A DNA stretch of 64,000 nucleotides. It comes from Bacillus sp. FJAT-26390. GTDB taxonomy: Bacteria > Bacillota > Bacilli > Paenibacillales > Paenibacillaceae. The stretch covers positions 310,001 to 374,000 of the forward strand of contig NZ_MAQX01000022.1 in the NCBI RefSeq assembly GCF_001682865.1. The letters run 5' to 3'. Below the pieces are notes generated by a model. That model did no database searches, was not told the origin of the DNA, and was given only the letters and a program-made list of their open reading frames with translations. The translations under genes and the position numbers were made by a program. Below are positions 1-9,396 of this stretch, one piece after another. The number at the start of each line of letters is the position of its first letter. The stretch's first letter is position 1.

Positions 1-586
1 GATTAATATATCCGGTAAAAATAAAAGAAGCAGCCGCAACGGAGGTCAAGGTGGGCATATGGGTGACGTAATTGGCGACGACTCGAATGGCATCCCAATT
101 TAATTGAGGACTCCTCACCGCCTTGAACAAAATAAAGATAATGATCGGCGCGTTGACGATAAGCCCGATCTCGATGACAAATATGACGGAGAGCGTGGAA
201 CGGGTCGCCGCGTAACCGCACGCAAGAATTAGCATAACCAAAATAACGATCGTGTTCGCATCGGGATTAAAAAACCGATTGATGACCATGGCGTAGGCGA
301 TAACAACGATCGACGTTCCCATCCACCACATCATGGCAAAAGAGTACATGGAGATGACGACGAGCCACTTAGGGCAATGCTGCTTTAATATTTCCGGCAA
401 GCCCTTGCCGGGAAACCTAGCCATGGCGCTCGTGTACATATAGACCAGAATCGTGCCGATGACAATGCCGACAGGGATAGAAGCTACAGCACCGTTATAA
501 CGGGCCTGAATTAAAATATGCGGAACGAACAGCATCAAGTTAATGAAGCTGACGAGTATGAAATTGTAAAAGACATACCGATTCAC
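1..586 (-). CDS. GerAB/GerKB-type spore germination permease, 5' part (runs off the left edge)
   Basis: About 195 N-terminal residues of a hydrophobic protein of the endospore germination permease family (GerAB, APC superfamily). It would sit in the spore inner membrane as the transporter-like B subunit of a germinant receptor. Reading leftward from 586 it shows successive hydrophobic helices, starting NRYVFYNFILVSFINLMLF and including MYSFAMMWWMGTSIVV. The start is a GTG at 586-584 that overlaps the TGA of the GerA-type gene upstream (GTGA), so the two are probably translationally coupled. The gene is cut by the window edge, so the C-terminus and a following C-subunit gene cannot be seen. 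The germinant cannot be deduced. Confidence 0.85.
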   Translation of the reverse strand, partial: MNRYVFYNFILVSFINLMLFVPHILIQARYNGAVASIPVGIVIGTILVYMYTSAMARFPGKGLPEILKQHCPKWLVVISMYSFAMMWWMGTSIVVIAYAMVINRFFNPDANTIVILVMLILACGYAATRSTLSVIFVIEIGLIVNAPIIIFILFKAVRSPQLNWDAIRVVANYVTHMPTLTSVAAASFIFTGYIN

Positions 587-1914
587 TTGATTTTCACCTG
601 CCCGACATCGCCTTCTAATGGCCTTAATTTTCCGAATATACGCATATACGGTTTTCCGAAGCTTCTAAGATTGCAAAGATAAGTGAGATAGATGAACATA
701 CCGACCGCAACGCCTGTGATGCCAAAAAAAATGGAGACGGCGATGAGCGGATATTTCAAAAAACGGACTGCAAACGAAAGCGAATTTACGGGAATGACGA
801 AATTGGATATCGCAACGACCGAGGTCACGATGATCATGATGCTGCTCACGAGACCAGCCTGCTGCGCAGCTTGTCCGAGAATAAGCCCTCCTACGGTTGT
901 AGCTGTAGAACCTATGTAACGCGGCAAGCGGATGCTGGCCTCAATGAGCGTCTCGATCATGAAGAGCATAATAAACACTTCAACAAACGAGGGGTATGGA
1001 ACGGCAGAGCGGCTGCCCGCAATGGAGAAGGCAAGCTGCACGCGAAAAAGCTCCGGGTTGTAGGAGACGACCGAGATATAGAGCGCCGGCAGCGTGATCG
1101 TCAGCACAATGGAGGCGTATCTTAGAAAGATAAGAAAACGGGTCATCCAATACGCGTCGTAATCATCCTCCATCGCATGCATGAAATCGAAAAAGGTAGC
1201 AGGCAAAATGATCGCGAACATATTTCCTTTTAGGAGAATAATGATTTTACCTTTGGACAACGCTTTGGTTATTCGGTCTGGACGTTCCGTTATAAGAAGC
1301 GTAGGAAACAAATGCTTGCGTTTGCCGACGAGAAGCTTCTCCAAATCCCCGGCCGCTTGGAGCATTTCCACATTAATTGTCGTGAGTTTCGTACGTAGGC
1401 TTTCGAGCACGGTAGGATCGACCCGGCGCTGATCGTACAGGGCGAACACGGGCGTCTTGGACAAAGAGCCAATCGTATGCTCCTCTACGGACAGATCCGG
1501 AGACGGATACATGCTGCGGACCAGGTTGAGCGAAATATTTATATTTTCACTCAGCGCGAGCTGAGGACCTTGAATGGCGCTCTCTACCTGCGTTTGCGGG
1601 TTTTCAATGCTGATGATGCGGGCAACCTCGAACGAGTAAATGGTGCAATTCGCTTCAATCAGCACATTGCCGCGAAGCAGAAGCTCCTGCCATCTTGCGA
1701 CGTCCTCTATTACCCGGTAATCGGGGTTCGTGTTTAATTGATTCTGGAACGAATATTCCTCTTTCGTGAAAGGGACGATGATGAAATCGCTTATTTTCTT
1801 TTCTTCGCATAGAGGTGCAATATAAGCGATCTCAATGGTCATTTCGCTATTTTGCAACGTTTCCAGCTTGATATCGATTGCTTCGGCGAACAATAAGCGA
1901 ATGCGTTCTATCAT
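583..1914 (-). CDS. GerA-family spore germination protein (receptor A subunit)
   Basis: 443 residues, A subunit of a germinant receptor. Family layout is visible: a soluble N-terminal half (MIERIRLLFAEAIDIK onward), then hydrophobic segments in the C-terminal half (for example FLIFLRYASIVLTITLPALY and PLIAVSIFFGITGVAVGMF). The ATG at 1914 is preferred because AAGGGGG lies about 8 nt upstream; an in-frame upstream start at 1992 lacks such a site and would add an unlikely extension. It is slightly shorter than many GerA proteins of about 480-500 residues. It overlaps the downstream permease gene by 4 bp, giving an A-B operon on the minus strand. Expression in the forespore is expected for the family, but no sigma-G promoter was identified. 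Confidence 0.9.
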   Translation of the reverse strand: MIERIRLLFAEAIDIKLETLQNSEMTIEIAYIAPLCEEKKISDFIIVPFTKEEYSFQNQLNTNPDYRVIEDVARWQELLLRGNVLIEANCTIYSFEVARIISIENPQTQVESAIQGPQLALSENINISLNLVRSMYPSPDLSVEEHTIGSLSKTPVFALYDQRRVDPTVLESLRTKLTTINVEMLQAAGDLEKLLVGKRKHLFPTLLITERPDRITKALSKGKIIILLKGNMFAIILPATFFDFMHAMEDDYDAYWMTRFLIFLRYASIVLTITLPALYISVVSYNPELFRVQLAFSIAGSRSAVPYPSFVEVFIMLFMIETLIEASIRLPRYIGSTATTVGGLILGQAAQQAGLVSSIMIIVTSVVAISNFVIPVNSLSFAVRFLKYPLIAVSIFFGITGVAVGMFIYLTYLCNLRSFGKPYMRIFGKLRPLEGDVGQVKIK

Positions 1915-2016
1915 GGCGATACCCCCTTCTTTAAGATGATCAAAATCGGCCGACCAACCGGATGAACTTCCATAGTTTACACTAAAAGCCAAAAACTATG
2001 CCTGAGGGAAACTGTT

Positions 2017-2045
2017 TTGCGAGCGGGATGGAATTCAAGTACAAT
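2017..2045 (+). promoter_or_regulatory. Probable sigma-A promoter for the methyltransferase gene
   Basis: TTGCGA at 2017-2022, a 17-nt spacer and TACAAT at 2040-2045, about 55 bp before the start codon at 2100. Judged by eye from consensus and spacing. The gerA-type gene reads the other way from this intergenic region. Confidence 0.5.
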
Positions 2046-2099
2046 TAATCCAATATCTATTTTTGCTAGGCGCATGTTCATGACGAAGGAGAGCAATAT

Positions 2100-2846
2100 A
2101 TGAAACCATGGTACGAACAGAGCTTTGGCTCCGATTATATGCTCGTTTATAAACATCGCAATTATGAGGATGCAAATAAAGAGGTTCGTAAAATGATCGC
2201 ATGGCTGAAGCTGAAAGAGGGCGCCAACGTGCTGGATATTGGCTGCGGAATGGGCAGGCATGCGCTTGCGCTCGCTGACTTCGGCTACACGGTGACGGGG
2301 ATGGATTTGTCGCCTATTTTGCTGGAGGAAGCCGACCGCCACGACGGGAGCGGGCTTGTAAAGTGGGTGCAGGGCGATATGCGCGAGCTGCCGTTCGAGG
2401 AAGGCTGCTTTGATGCAACGGTCAATTTATTTACTTCCTTCGGTTACTTTACTGCGGAAGAGGACAATGTGAGCGTTATAAGGCATATCCGGAGAGTGCT
2501 GCGCACCGGCGGCTCGTTTCTGATTGATTTCCTTAATCCTACTTATGTGGAACAAACGTTAGTGCCTTATTCGGAGCGAAGGGATGAGGAGTGCGGCGTA
2601 CTTATAGAAGAGGTTCGATCCATTCGCGACGGGTGGGTGCAAAAAGAGATTACGGTGTCCAGTTCCCAGTCGAATGACGAGCCAAGGCAGTATTTGGAGC
2701 GTGTAAGGCTGTACGATCTCGGTTGGTTCGATAAGCATCTTGCGGCTTGCGGCCTTGACATGGAGCAGCTGTACGGCAATTACAATGGGTCAGCTTACGA
2801 TTCGGCAACCTCCCCACGCATGATTATGGCAGGAAGGGCGAAATGA
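2100..2846 (+). CDS. Class I SAM-dependent methyltransferase
   Basis: 248 residues with a Rossmann-type SAM-binding fold. The glycine-rich motif I is VLDIGCGMGRHALALA (about residues 45-60), followed by an acidic residue at the end of beta-2 (VTGMDLS) and a motif near VKWVQGDMRELPF. Downstream strands DATVNLFTSFGYF and RTGGSFLIDFLNP fit the small-molecule methyltransferase fold. The ATG at 2100 has GAAGGAGAG 6-7 nt upstream. Its stop overlaps the next start (ATGATAATG), so it forms a two-gene operon with the metallo-hydrolase. The substrate cannot be told from sequence. Placement beside germination genes does not prove a spore role. Confidence 0.88.
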   Translation: MKPWYEQSFGSDYMLVYKHRNYEDANKEVRKMIAWLKLKEGANVLDIGCGMGRHALALADFGYTVTGMDLSPILLEEADRHDGSGLVKWVQGDMRELPFEEGCFDATVNLFTSFGYFTAEEDNVSVIRHIRRVLRTGGSFLIDFLNPTYVEQTLVPYSERRDEECGVLIEEVRSIRDGWVQKEITVSSSQSNDEPRQYLERVRLYDLGWFDKHLAACGLDMEQLYGNYNGSAYDSATSPRMIMAGRAK

Positions 2847-3874
2847 TAATGACAAAGCACAATAGCATAACAAGCTTGACGGAACAAGCTTTGCATACAA
2901 TAGGCTGGCAGGAGGGATGGCTGCAGGTTAAGGTGCCCGTCCCGTTCTCGCTGAAATGGGTGAATAGTTACCTGATTCCCGAAGATCGAGGCTTCACGCT
3001 AATTGATCCAGGGCTGCGGACCGATGAAGCCATTCAGGTGTGGGAGGAGGTTCTGCAGCAGCAGGGCTTGCAGTGGAACGCCATTACGCGGATAGTCCTG
3101 ACGCATCAGCATCCCGATCATTACGGACTAGCTGGTTACGTGCAGGAAAGAAGCGGTGCTCCTGTGTTTATGACCCGTGAAGCGCATGCCTATGCGCTGC
3201 GGTTATGGGGAGACAATAGCGATTTCTCCCAGCAGCTGCTAACGCTGTACGCTGAGCACGGTATGCCGGCGGAGCTGAGGGAGGCTATTGCGGAAAATTT
3301 GGAAACGTTTGTGAGCATGGTATCGCCGCAGCCCGAGGTAACCTATTTCGAGGCTGGAAGCAATATCATGCTCGGCGGACGAAGCTGGCTCTTAATCGAC
3401 GCGCCCGGACATGCGAGAGGGCAGGTCTGCTTCTATCAGAAGGAGCGGCAATGGATGCTGTGCGGCGATCAGGTGCTGCCTCATATTACACCGAACGTAA
3501 GCGTCGTGCCTGGCGAGGATGGCGATCCGTTAGCGGATTTTTTGAACAGCTTGGAGGAGCTAAGGTCATTTGAGGTTAAGCTTGCGTTCCCGGGGCATCG
3601 TGACCCATTCCCTGATTTTGGCGGAAGGATCGTGGAGCTGCAGCAGCATCACGTTCGCAGGCTGGACAAGATGGCGGCCATGCTAGCCGAAGAGCCCCGC
3701 TCCGCTTATGGCATGTGCGAGGCATTATTCGGCAGTCGGCTCAGCGGCAACGCCCACCAATTGCGATTCGCGATGTCGGAGACGCTTGCTCATTTGGTTC
3801 ATTTGGAGCGGAAAGCTAGAATCGCTTCCGCTGCCGTGGATGGCATCTATCGTTACGCGGCGCTCACGCCTTAG
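2843..3874 (+). CDS. MBL-fold metallo-hydrolase
   Basis: 343 residues of the metallo-beta-lactamase superfamily. The metal-binding motif THQHPDHYGL (HxHxDH) lies near residues 92-101. Further ligand candidates are the His in DAPGHARGQ, the Asp in LCGDQVLP and the His in AFPGHRDPF. The C-terminal region (VELQQHHVRRLDKMAAM) resembles the helical extension seen in glyoxalase II-like and related hydrolases. It starts at an ATG overlapping the methyltransferase stop and converges with the response regulator gene, the two stop codons overlapping around 3871-3874. Substrate unknown. Confidence 0.88.
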   Translation: MIMTKHNSITSLTEQALHTIGWQEGWLQVKVPVPFSLKWVNSYLIPEDRGFTLIDPGLRTDEAIQVWEEVLQQQGLQWNAITRIVLTHQHPDHYGLAGYVQERSGAPVFMTREAHAYALRLWGDNSDFSQQLLTLYAEHGMPAELREAIAENLETFVSMVSPQPEVTYFEAGSNIMLGGRSWLLIDAPGHARGQVCFYQKERQWMLCGDQVLPHITPNVSVVPGEDGDPLADFLNSLEELRSFEVKLAFPGHRDPFPDFGGRIVELQQHHVRRLDKMAAMLAEEPRSAYGMCEALFGSRLSGNAHQLRFAMSETLAHLVHLERKARIASAAVDGIYRYAALTP

Positions 3875-5484
3875 CGGTCGCGGAACTCCTGCGGCGTAAT
3901 CCCATAACGATCCTTGAACACCTTGATGAAATAGCTCGTTTTCAAATAACCGACCTTAGCCGCAATTTCGTAAATTTTGTCCGGTGTCGTACGGAGCATA
4001 TGCGCTGCCGTCTCCATTTTTAAACGGGATAAATAATCGCTGATGCCCTCGCCTGTCTCCAGCTTGTAAATCTTCGACAAATAGGACGGATTCAAAAAAA
4101 CATGGGAGGCGATCGATTGCAGCGATGCGTCCTCCAAATGGCTTGCAACATATTCCTGAACCTTCTGAACCGTAGTCGAACGAGAATGCTGCACCTTGCT
4201 GCTCATATGGCTTCGGTAGGCATCAAGCACAGCCGTCGTCCAAGAGCGGAGCTGCTTAATCGTATGAAAGTGGGGGCCGCTCAGCAGCTGGTTGAACTCG
4301 GCGCCCATAATATCTGCCATCCAAAGCTTGTTTTTGTGAATCGAGAAGCTAAGCGAGCTTGCAATCATGAAGTAAGTCTCCAATATATGCTCATGCGATT
4401 CGCCCCATTTCACCTCTAGCTCTTCAAAGACAAGTGCCAGCTTCTCCGCGATTACGTCCCATTGTCCAGCCTCGAGCAAATGAATAAGCAGCGGCGGATT
4501 GTACAAATGGGAGAGAGAATTCGCTTCCCCGTGCTGCGCTTCCTCCGTCAAGGTCAACAGAAAACCGCGCTCGCTGCCAATCCGGTGCCTAAAGCTGACG
4601 AGCGAGAAATCGTAAGTCTCGCGCATCTCGAGCGGGAATGAATCCTGCTTCGTAAGGACAAGCGATACCGTTCCCTTTAAGTAAAGCTTCACGTAATGCT
4701 GAAACTGAGCCGCTTTTTGCTCAATAAGATGCAAAAGCTGCGATTGCTCATGGCGGCTGCTTTCTTTGCTCATAATGAGAAAAACAAAATAGCCATGCTC
4801 ATCCTTCGTATGCCAAAGCCGGTATTCTTCCGAGAAGATTTCCTCCGCGATATTGCACACCGCATATTCAAGTAAGGCGCCGTCCCGTTCGGTCTGCTCG
4901 TCAAAATAATCCTCCATGCGCAGCAGCATCAATCCGTATGGCTCGCGCTGCCGAAAGGAAAGATCGAGCATGTCGAGCCGCTCCTTAAGCTTAGCTTCGC
5001 TATAGGCTTGGCCTTGCAGAAGGGAGAGCAGCAGATGATTTCGCAAAATAGGCAAATTATCTTTCAAGGAGGTTAGCGCGCTTTGATGCGAGCTGATTTC
5101 ATTCCAGTGCTCCTCCAGTTGCGAGGCGGCCTTTTTGACCGCAAGCAGCAGCTCCTCATCCTCGGCGGGCTTTAGCAAGTAATCGCTGGCTTGATGCTGA
5201 AGCGCTTTTTGGGCGTATTCAAAATCATTGTAGCCGGACAATAATATGCATTTCACATTGCTCCACGAATCCCGAATTTGCTCGATCAAATCAAGTCCGG
5301 ACAGTCCAGGCATATGGATGTCCGTAATGACGATATCGATCGGGGTGGCGTTCATGATCTCAAGCGCTTCCTGCCCGGAATGCGCTTGATAGACCGAAGC
5401 GATGCCGACCGTACCCCAAGGCAAATTGCTTGCCAAATCCTCTACGAGATCTGGTTGATCGTCTACGATTAACAATTGATACAT
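3871..5484 (-). CDS. YesN-type response regulator with AraC DNA-binding domain
   Basis: 537 residues. An N-terminal receiver domain (MYQLLIVDDQPD, acidic pair D8/D9, phospho-acceptor D55 in VITDIHMPG, Lys in YLLKPAEDEE) is followed by a long middle region and a C-terminal pair of AraC/XylS helix-turn-helix units (SLQSIASHVFLNPSYLSKIY, IYEIAAKVGYLKTSYFIKVF). This is the YesN layout found in Firmicutes that grow on polysaccharides. The ATG at 5484 has AGGAG about 9 nt upstream. It sits 24 bp behind the histidine kinase gene on the same strand, so the pair is co-transcribed. It likely activates the divergent permease/binding-protein/GH16 genes. Confidence 0.93.
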   Translation of the reverse strand: MYQLLIVDDQPDLVEDLASNLPWGTVGIASVYQAHSGQEALEIMNATPIDIVITDIHMPGLSGLDLIEQIRDSWSNVKCILLSGYNDFEYAQKALQHQASDYLLKPAEDEELLLAVKKAASQLEEHWNEISSHQSALTSLKDNLPILRNHLLLSLLQGQAYSEAKLKERLDMLDLSFRQREPYGLMLLRMEDYFDEQTERDGALLEYAVCNIAEEIFSEEYRLWHTKDEHGYFVFLIMSKESSRHEQSQLLHLIEQKAAQFQHYVKLYLKGTVSLVLTKQDSFPLEMRETYDFSLVSFRHRIGSERGFLLTLTEEAQHGEANSLSHLYNPPLLIHLLEAGQWDVIAEKLALVFEELEVKWGESHEHILETYFMIASSLSFSIHKNKLWMADIMGAEFNQLLSGPHFHTIKQLRSWTTAVLDAYRSHMSSKVQHSRSTTVQKVQEYVASHLEDASLQSIASHVFLNPSYLSKIYKLETGEGISDYLSRLKMETAAHMLRTTPDKIYEIAAKVGYLKTSYFIKVFKDRYGITPQEFRDR

Positions 5485-5508
5485 GATGAACAGCTCCTAT
5501 ATTTTAAT

Positions 5509-7242
5509 CTAGGTGGAGTAATTTTCGTGGGGCCAAGTGAGATAAACGGCGACCCCGCCCTCGGCTCGAATGCGGAAGCTGATCGAAGCTTCCGGGCCGA
5601 ACTGGAACAGCATGCGCTGACGGATGTTCCAAAGCGCGCAGCCGCTCGTATCGTCGGGCGGATTTATAATTTTTTTCTCCAGTTTCCGCAGCTCTTCCTC
5701 CGTCATTCCAATACCGTTATCCTCCACAATAATCGTATGATAGCGGTCATTGCTCTCGCCGGAAATCGTAATCAGGCCGTCACCGTCAAAGCGTTCAATT
5801 CCGTGCAAAACGGCATTCTCGATAATAGGCTGAAGCAGCAGGCGCGGAATTTGGGAATGCTGCATCACCTCGGGAACCTCAATGCGATAAGAGAGATGCT
5901 GAATGTGGAATTGCTGGATTTCCAAATAGCTTTCAACGAGCTGCAGCTCCTCCTTAACGGTAGCCGTCAGCTTCTCGACCCGCGTCGTATAACGGTAGTA
6001 GGTAGATAAATGCATAGCGAGCCGCATGACGGATTCCTTCTTGCCAAGCCTTGCAAGACTTCGGATAAGCGCGAAGCAATTGTATAAAAAATGCGGGTTG
6101 ATTTGCGATTGCAGCTGCTTCACGTTCGCCTCGCGCCGCCTAAGCTCCTCGACATAAACCTTCTGTATAAGCTGCTCGGTATTGGCGGCCATATCATTGA
6201 AGCGCTGAAACAAATACGTAAATTCATTTCTTGGATTAGCGGTTATCCGCGTCGAATAATTGCCTTCTTGAAGCCGCTTGACGCTGCGGACCAGCAGGCC
6301 GATTGGGCGCTGGACGTTGCGGTAAAGCAAATATCCGGCAAGGAGGCTCATGATAAGCAGCAATCCGACGGAGCCGTAAAATAAATTTTGGCTTTTGACG
6401 ATAGGCTTCAGCACATTCGCAATCGGCACATAGTCAACCAAATACCAATCCAGCGTTTTGACATGGGCGGAGGTGACGAGAAAATCATTGCCGCTGATCG
6501 TGACGATCTGGTTGGATGCCTCTTGGACCGTCTTTTGCTGGATCAGCGCCTTGATGCTGTCTGTCATTTCTTTGTCTGATGTCCGGTTTTTAATGGTGCG
6601 CCCATCCGCATGCACGAGAAAGGGATCACCCTTGCCGGCTAATTTAAACGTGTCCAAATCTTTGATCAAATGCTCCTCCGGAAAAGAGATTTCGACGATG
6701 ATGCCGGCTTTATCTAAATTGGTCGTTTTGCTTTTGGGCTTGACGATATGGCGGACGAACCGGTTTTGTTTCATGCTCTGGATCGTCATCTCTTCGTATT
6801 TCCAAGAGGGGGTAAATATTTTTTTGATCGAATCGAGATCGTAGGACAGGTATGTATTCGTAGAAACGAGCTGCTTGCTGGCCGGAGCCGTGATGCTATA
6901 CTGCGTATCCCAGCGCTGCGCGACGTTAAGCAGCCGCAGCCGCTCGAGAATGCGCAGCTTCTCGTCATTGCGCTGGTAGGCGCTTTCAATAAGATGCAAA
7001 TTTTGCAGCTGCTGAATATGAATATCCTCGCTGAGCAGCGAGCCAAGCGTTGAGAGCGTAGTCACGCTCTTGTCGATTTCACTGGCAAGAAACGTAATGT
7101 CCTTCTGCTTGAGCGACGTCATTTCTTCCTTGATGACGCCGATGCTCGTCCGAATAGAAAGCGTATACAAAACGATGATCGGGATGAGTAAAAGAACGAT
7201 TAGCGTGATCATTTTGGCAAACGTGTTTTCTCGTAAGCGCAT
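5509..7242 (-). CDS. YesM-type sensor histidine kinase
   Basis: 577 residues. One membrane helix near the N-terminus (MITLIVLLLIPIIVLYTL), a large extracytoplasmic sensor of roughly 250 residues, a second helix (LFYGSVGLLLIMSLLAGYLL), then HAMP, the His_kinase dimerisation segment with His384 in QINPHFLYNC, and an ATPase domain with N box IIENAVLHG and G1 box VEDNGIGM. The second glycine box reads GCALWN, a departure from the commoner GxGLxN. Start chosen at 7242 because GAGAGG lies 8 nt upstream; an in-frame ATG at 7305 lacks a good site. It forms a kinase-regulator operon with the downstream YesN-type gene and is probably the sensor for the adjacent glucan locus. Confidence 0.92.
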   Translation of the reverse strand: MRLRENTFAKMITLIVLLLIPIIVLYTLSIRTSIGVIKEEMTSLKQKDITFLASEIDKSVTTLSTLGSLLSEDIHIQQLQNLHLIESAYQRNDEKLRILERLRLLNVAQRWDTQYSITAPASKQLVSTNTYLSYDLDSIKKIFTPSWKYEEMTIQSMKQNRFVRHIVKPKSKTTNLDKAGIIVEISFPEEHLIKDLDTFKLAGKGDPFLVHADGRTIKNRTSDKEMTDSIKALIQQKTVQEASNQIVTISGNDFLVTSAHVKTLDWYLVDYVPIANVLKPIVKSQNLFYGSVGLLLIMSLLAGYLLYRNVQRPIGLLVRSVKRLQEGNYSTRITANPRNEFTYLFQRFNDMAANTEQLIQKVYVEELRRREANVKQLQSQINPHFLYNCFALIRSLARLGKKESVMRLAMHLSTYYRYTTRVEKLTATVKEELQLVESYLEIQQFHIQHLSYRIEVPEVMQHSQIPRLLLQPIIENAVLHGIERFDGDGLITISGESNDRYHTIIVEDNGIGMTEEELRKLEKKIINPPDDTSGCALWNIRQRMLFQFGPEASISFRIRAEGGVAVYLTWPHENYST

Positions 7243-7322
7243 GCTGGAATCCTCTCTTTTTGTGAAAATAATGATACATAAGTCTACAAAATGGCATGCT
7301 TCCAAAGATCGTGGTCTATAGA

Positions 7323-7370
7323 ACAGGAGAGACTGCTGATAAAATTAATCATACAGGAGAGCTGATAAAA
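7323..7370. promoter_or_regulatory. Direct repeats in the divergent control region of the glucan locus
   Basis: ACAGGAGAG plus GCTGATAAAA occurs twice, at 7323-7331/7335-7344 and 7353-7361/7361-7370. The second copy lacks three bases between the halves. The repeats lie between the kinase gene (minus) and the first permease gene (plus). Direct repeats are the usual form of AraC-family binding sites, so this is a candidate operator for the YesN-type regulator. That role is inference. Confidence 0.45.
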
Positions 7371-7405
7371 CACAAATCAAATTTTGTTTGGAAAGGGGCA
7401 GAACA

Positions 7406-8365
7406 GTGGAAAGTGCGCTAAAAAAACCGCTGCAGGAAGAAACAAAACAAACACGAAAAAAGGATAATGGATCAAGAGAAATATTTAGCCGCACTTGGCC
7501 CTTGCATCTCATGCTGCTGCCAGCAGCCATTATTACGTTCATATTCGCCTATGTGCCGATGAGCGGATTAATTATGGCGTTTCAGGATTTTAAGCCCTAT
7601 AACGGCATTTTTCACTCGAAGCTCGTTGGGCTGGAGCATTTCCGCTTTATGTTCGAGTATCCGGACAGCAAGCAGGTCATCCTGAACACCTTAATTATAT
7701 CCGGTCTAAAAATCGTATTCGGATTAGTGGTGCCGTTTACGTTTGCGATTTTGCTAAATGAGATTCGCAAAATGCTGTTCAAGCGAGTCGTTCAAACGCT
7801 CGTATACTTGCCGCACTTTATATCATGGGTCATTCTCGGCGCGATCCTGACCGATATGCTCGGCAGCAAAGGAATCGTGAATCAGCTGCTCAACAACCTT
7901 GGGCTGGAGTCGGTATTTTGGCTTGGCGATGGCAATTGGTTCCGCTTCACCGTAGTCGTCAGCGATATTTGGCAGAACTTCGGCTTTAACACGATCGTGT
8001 TTCTAGCTGCCCTCTCCGGCGTGAATCCTTCTCTTTACGAGGCGGCGGAGGTAGACGGGGCAACGCGCTGGAAGCAGACGCTGCACATTACGGTGCCTTC
8101 GATGATACCGATTGCCGTTGTGGTAGGGACGTTGTCGCTCGGCAATATTTTGAACGGCGGCTTCGATCAAATTTTCAACCTATACAATGCGCTTGTCTAC
8201 GATAAGGGCGATATCATCGATACGTTCGTTTATCGCACTGCGATCTTGAATGGGCAATACAGCTTCGGAACGGCAGTCGGATTGTTCAAATCCATTATCG
8301 GTTTGGTTATGATCGTGTTCTCTTACCGAATGGCTTACAAATACGCTGGATACCGAATTTTCTAG
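7406..8365 (+). CDS. ABC sugar transporter permease (LplB type)
   Basis: 319 residues, inner-membrane permease of a carbohydrate uptake ABC transporter. It has several membrane helices starting with LMLLPAAIITFIFAYVPMSG and the cytoplasmic EAA loop EAAEVDGATRWKQTLHITVP, which contacts the ATPase. The GTG at 7406 is preferred because AAGGGG lies about 7 nt upstream; a TTG at 7388 would put the ribosome-binding site inside the gene. It is the first gene of the plus-strand set of the locus and lies 24 bp before the second permease gene. No ATPase gene follows. Confidence 0.93.
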   Translation: MESALKKPLQEETKQTRKKDNGSREIFSRTWPLHLMLLPAAIITFIFAYVPMSGLIMAFQDFKPYNGIFHSKLVGLEHFRFMFEYPDSKQVILNTLIISGLKIVFGLVVPFTFAILLNEIRKMLFKRVVQTLVYLPHFISWVILGAILTDMLGSKGIVNQLLNNLGLESVFWLGDGNWFRFTVVVSDIWQNFGFNTIVFLAALSGVNPSLYEAAEVDGATRWKQTLHITVPSMIPIAVVVGTLSLGNILNGGFDQIFNLYNALVYDKGDIIDTFVYRTAILNGQYSFGTAVGLFKSIIGLVMIVFSYRMAYKYAGYRIF

Positions 8366-8389
8366 GGGAACGGAGGAAGGAGAGAGAGC

Positions 8390-9268
8390 ATGTATCACAA
8401 AACATCAGGGTATAAAGTCTTTTCGGTTTTTAATTATATTTTGCTTGCCGTCATTTGCGTGTCCTGCGTTATTCCGCTCGTCCATATTCTCGCGGTTAGC
8501 TTAAGCGCAAGCTCGCCGGCTAACGCCAATCTGGTCAAGCTGTGGCCGATCGGGTTCAACTTTGACGCTTATGCGAAAACGCTTAATAACGATAACTTTC
8601 ATAATGCGCTGTTCGTTGGGCTTCAGCGTACGGCGCTTGGCACAATCGTCGGCATGTCGCTGATGATTCTTGCAGGCTACGCGTTATCCAAGGATGGACG
8701 GGTGTTTAAAAGCCGTTCGGTCTATACCTGGTACTTCCTCTTTACGATGCTGTTCAGCGGAGGCATTGTCCCTTCGTACATGCTTATCCGCAATTTGGAT
8801 TTGATGAACTCGATATGGGCGCTCGTTCTTCCGGGGGCGATCAACGTATTTAATATGGTGCTGCTTATGAACTTCTTCCGGGCAGTGCCTAAGGAGCTGG
8901 AGGAGGCGTCGCTGATGGATGGAGCGGGGCAATTCCGAACGCTTTGGAGTATCTTTTTGCCCATATCGATGCCTGCGCTCGCCACAATATCATTATTTAC
9001 AATGGTTACACACTGGAATTCATGGTTTGATGGTCTGCTGTATATTACAGATTATAGAAAATATCCTTTATCAACCTTTTTGCAAACGATTATTGTACAG
9101 CAGGATTTTAATAAAATAAATCCCGACGTCAATGAGCTGAAGCATATTTCCCAGCGTACTGTAAAATCTGCACAAATCTTCATCGGAACGCTGCCGATCC
9201 TGCTTGTATACCCATTTTTACAGCGATATTTCGTAAAAGGCATTATAATGGGAGCCGTAAAGGAATAG
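8390..9268 (+). CDS. ABC sugar transporter permease (YtcP type)
   Basis: 292 residues, second permease of the importer. Helices begin at FNYILLAVICVSCVIPLVHI and the EAA loop reads EEASLMDGAGQFRTLWSIFLP. The C-terminus RYFVKGIIMGAVKE is typical of this family. The ATG at 8390 follows GGAGGAAGGAGAGAG. It should form a heterodimer with the preceding permease. The next gene, encoding the binding protein, lies 128 bp downstream. Confidence 0.93.
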   Translation: MYHKTSGYKVFSVFNYILLAVICVSCVIPLVHILAVSLSASSPANANLVKLWPIGFNFDAYAKTLNNDNFHNALFVGLQRTALGTIVGMSLMILAGYALSKDGRVFKSRSVYTWYFLFTMLFSGGIVPSYMLIRNLDLMNSIWALVLPGAINVFNMVLLMNFFRAVPKELEEASLMDGAGQFRTLWSIFLPISMPALATISLFTMVTHWNSWFDGLLYITDYRKYPLSTFLQTIIVQQDFNKINPDVNELKHISQRTVKSAQIFIGTLPILLVYPFLQRYFVKGIIMGAVKE

Positions 9269-9396
9269 CGCAAGAAAAAGGCATCAATAACAAAATAATG
9301 GTCTTTCGGTGCTTGAAGCCGGGTTGTATGATTGGAAACAAGCGGTATGACAAATATCGTAATTAATAACAAAATATAACTTACGGGGGTAAAGGC

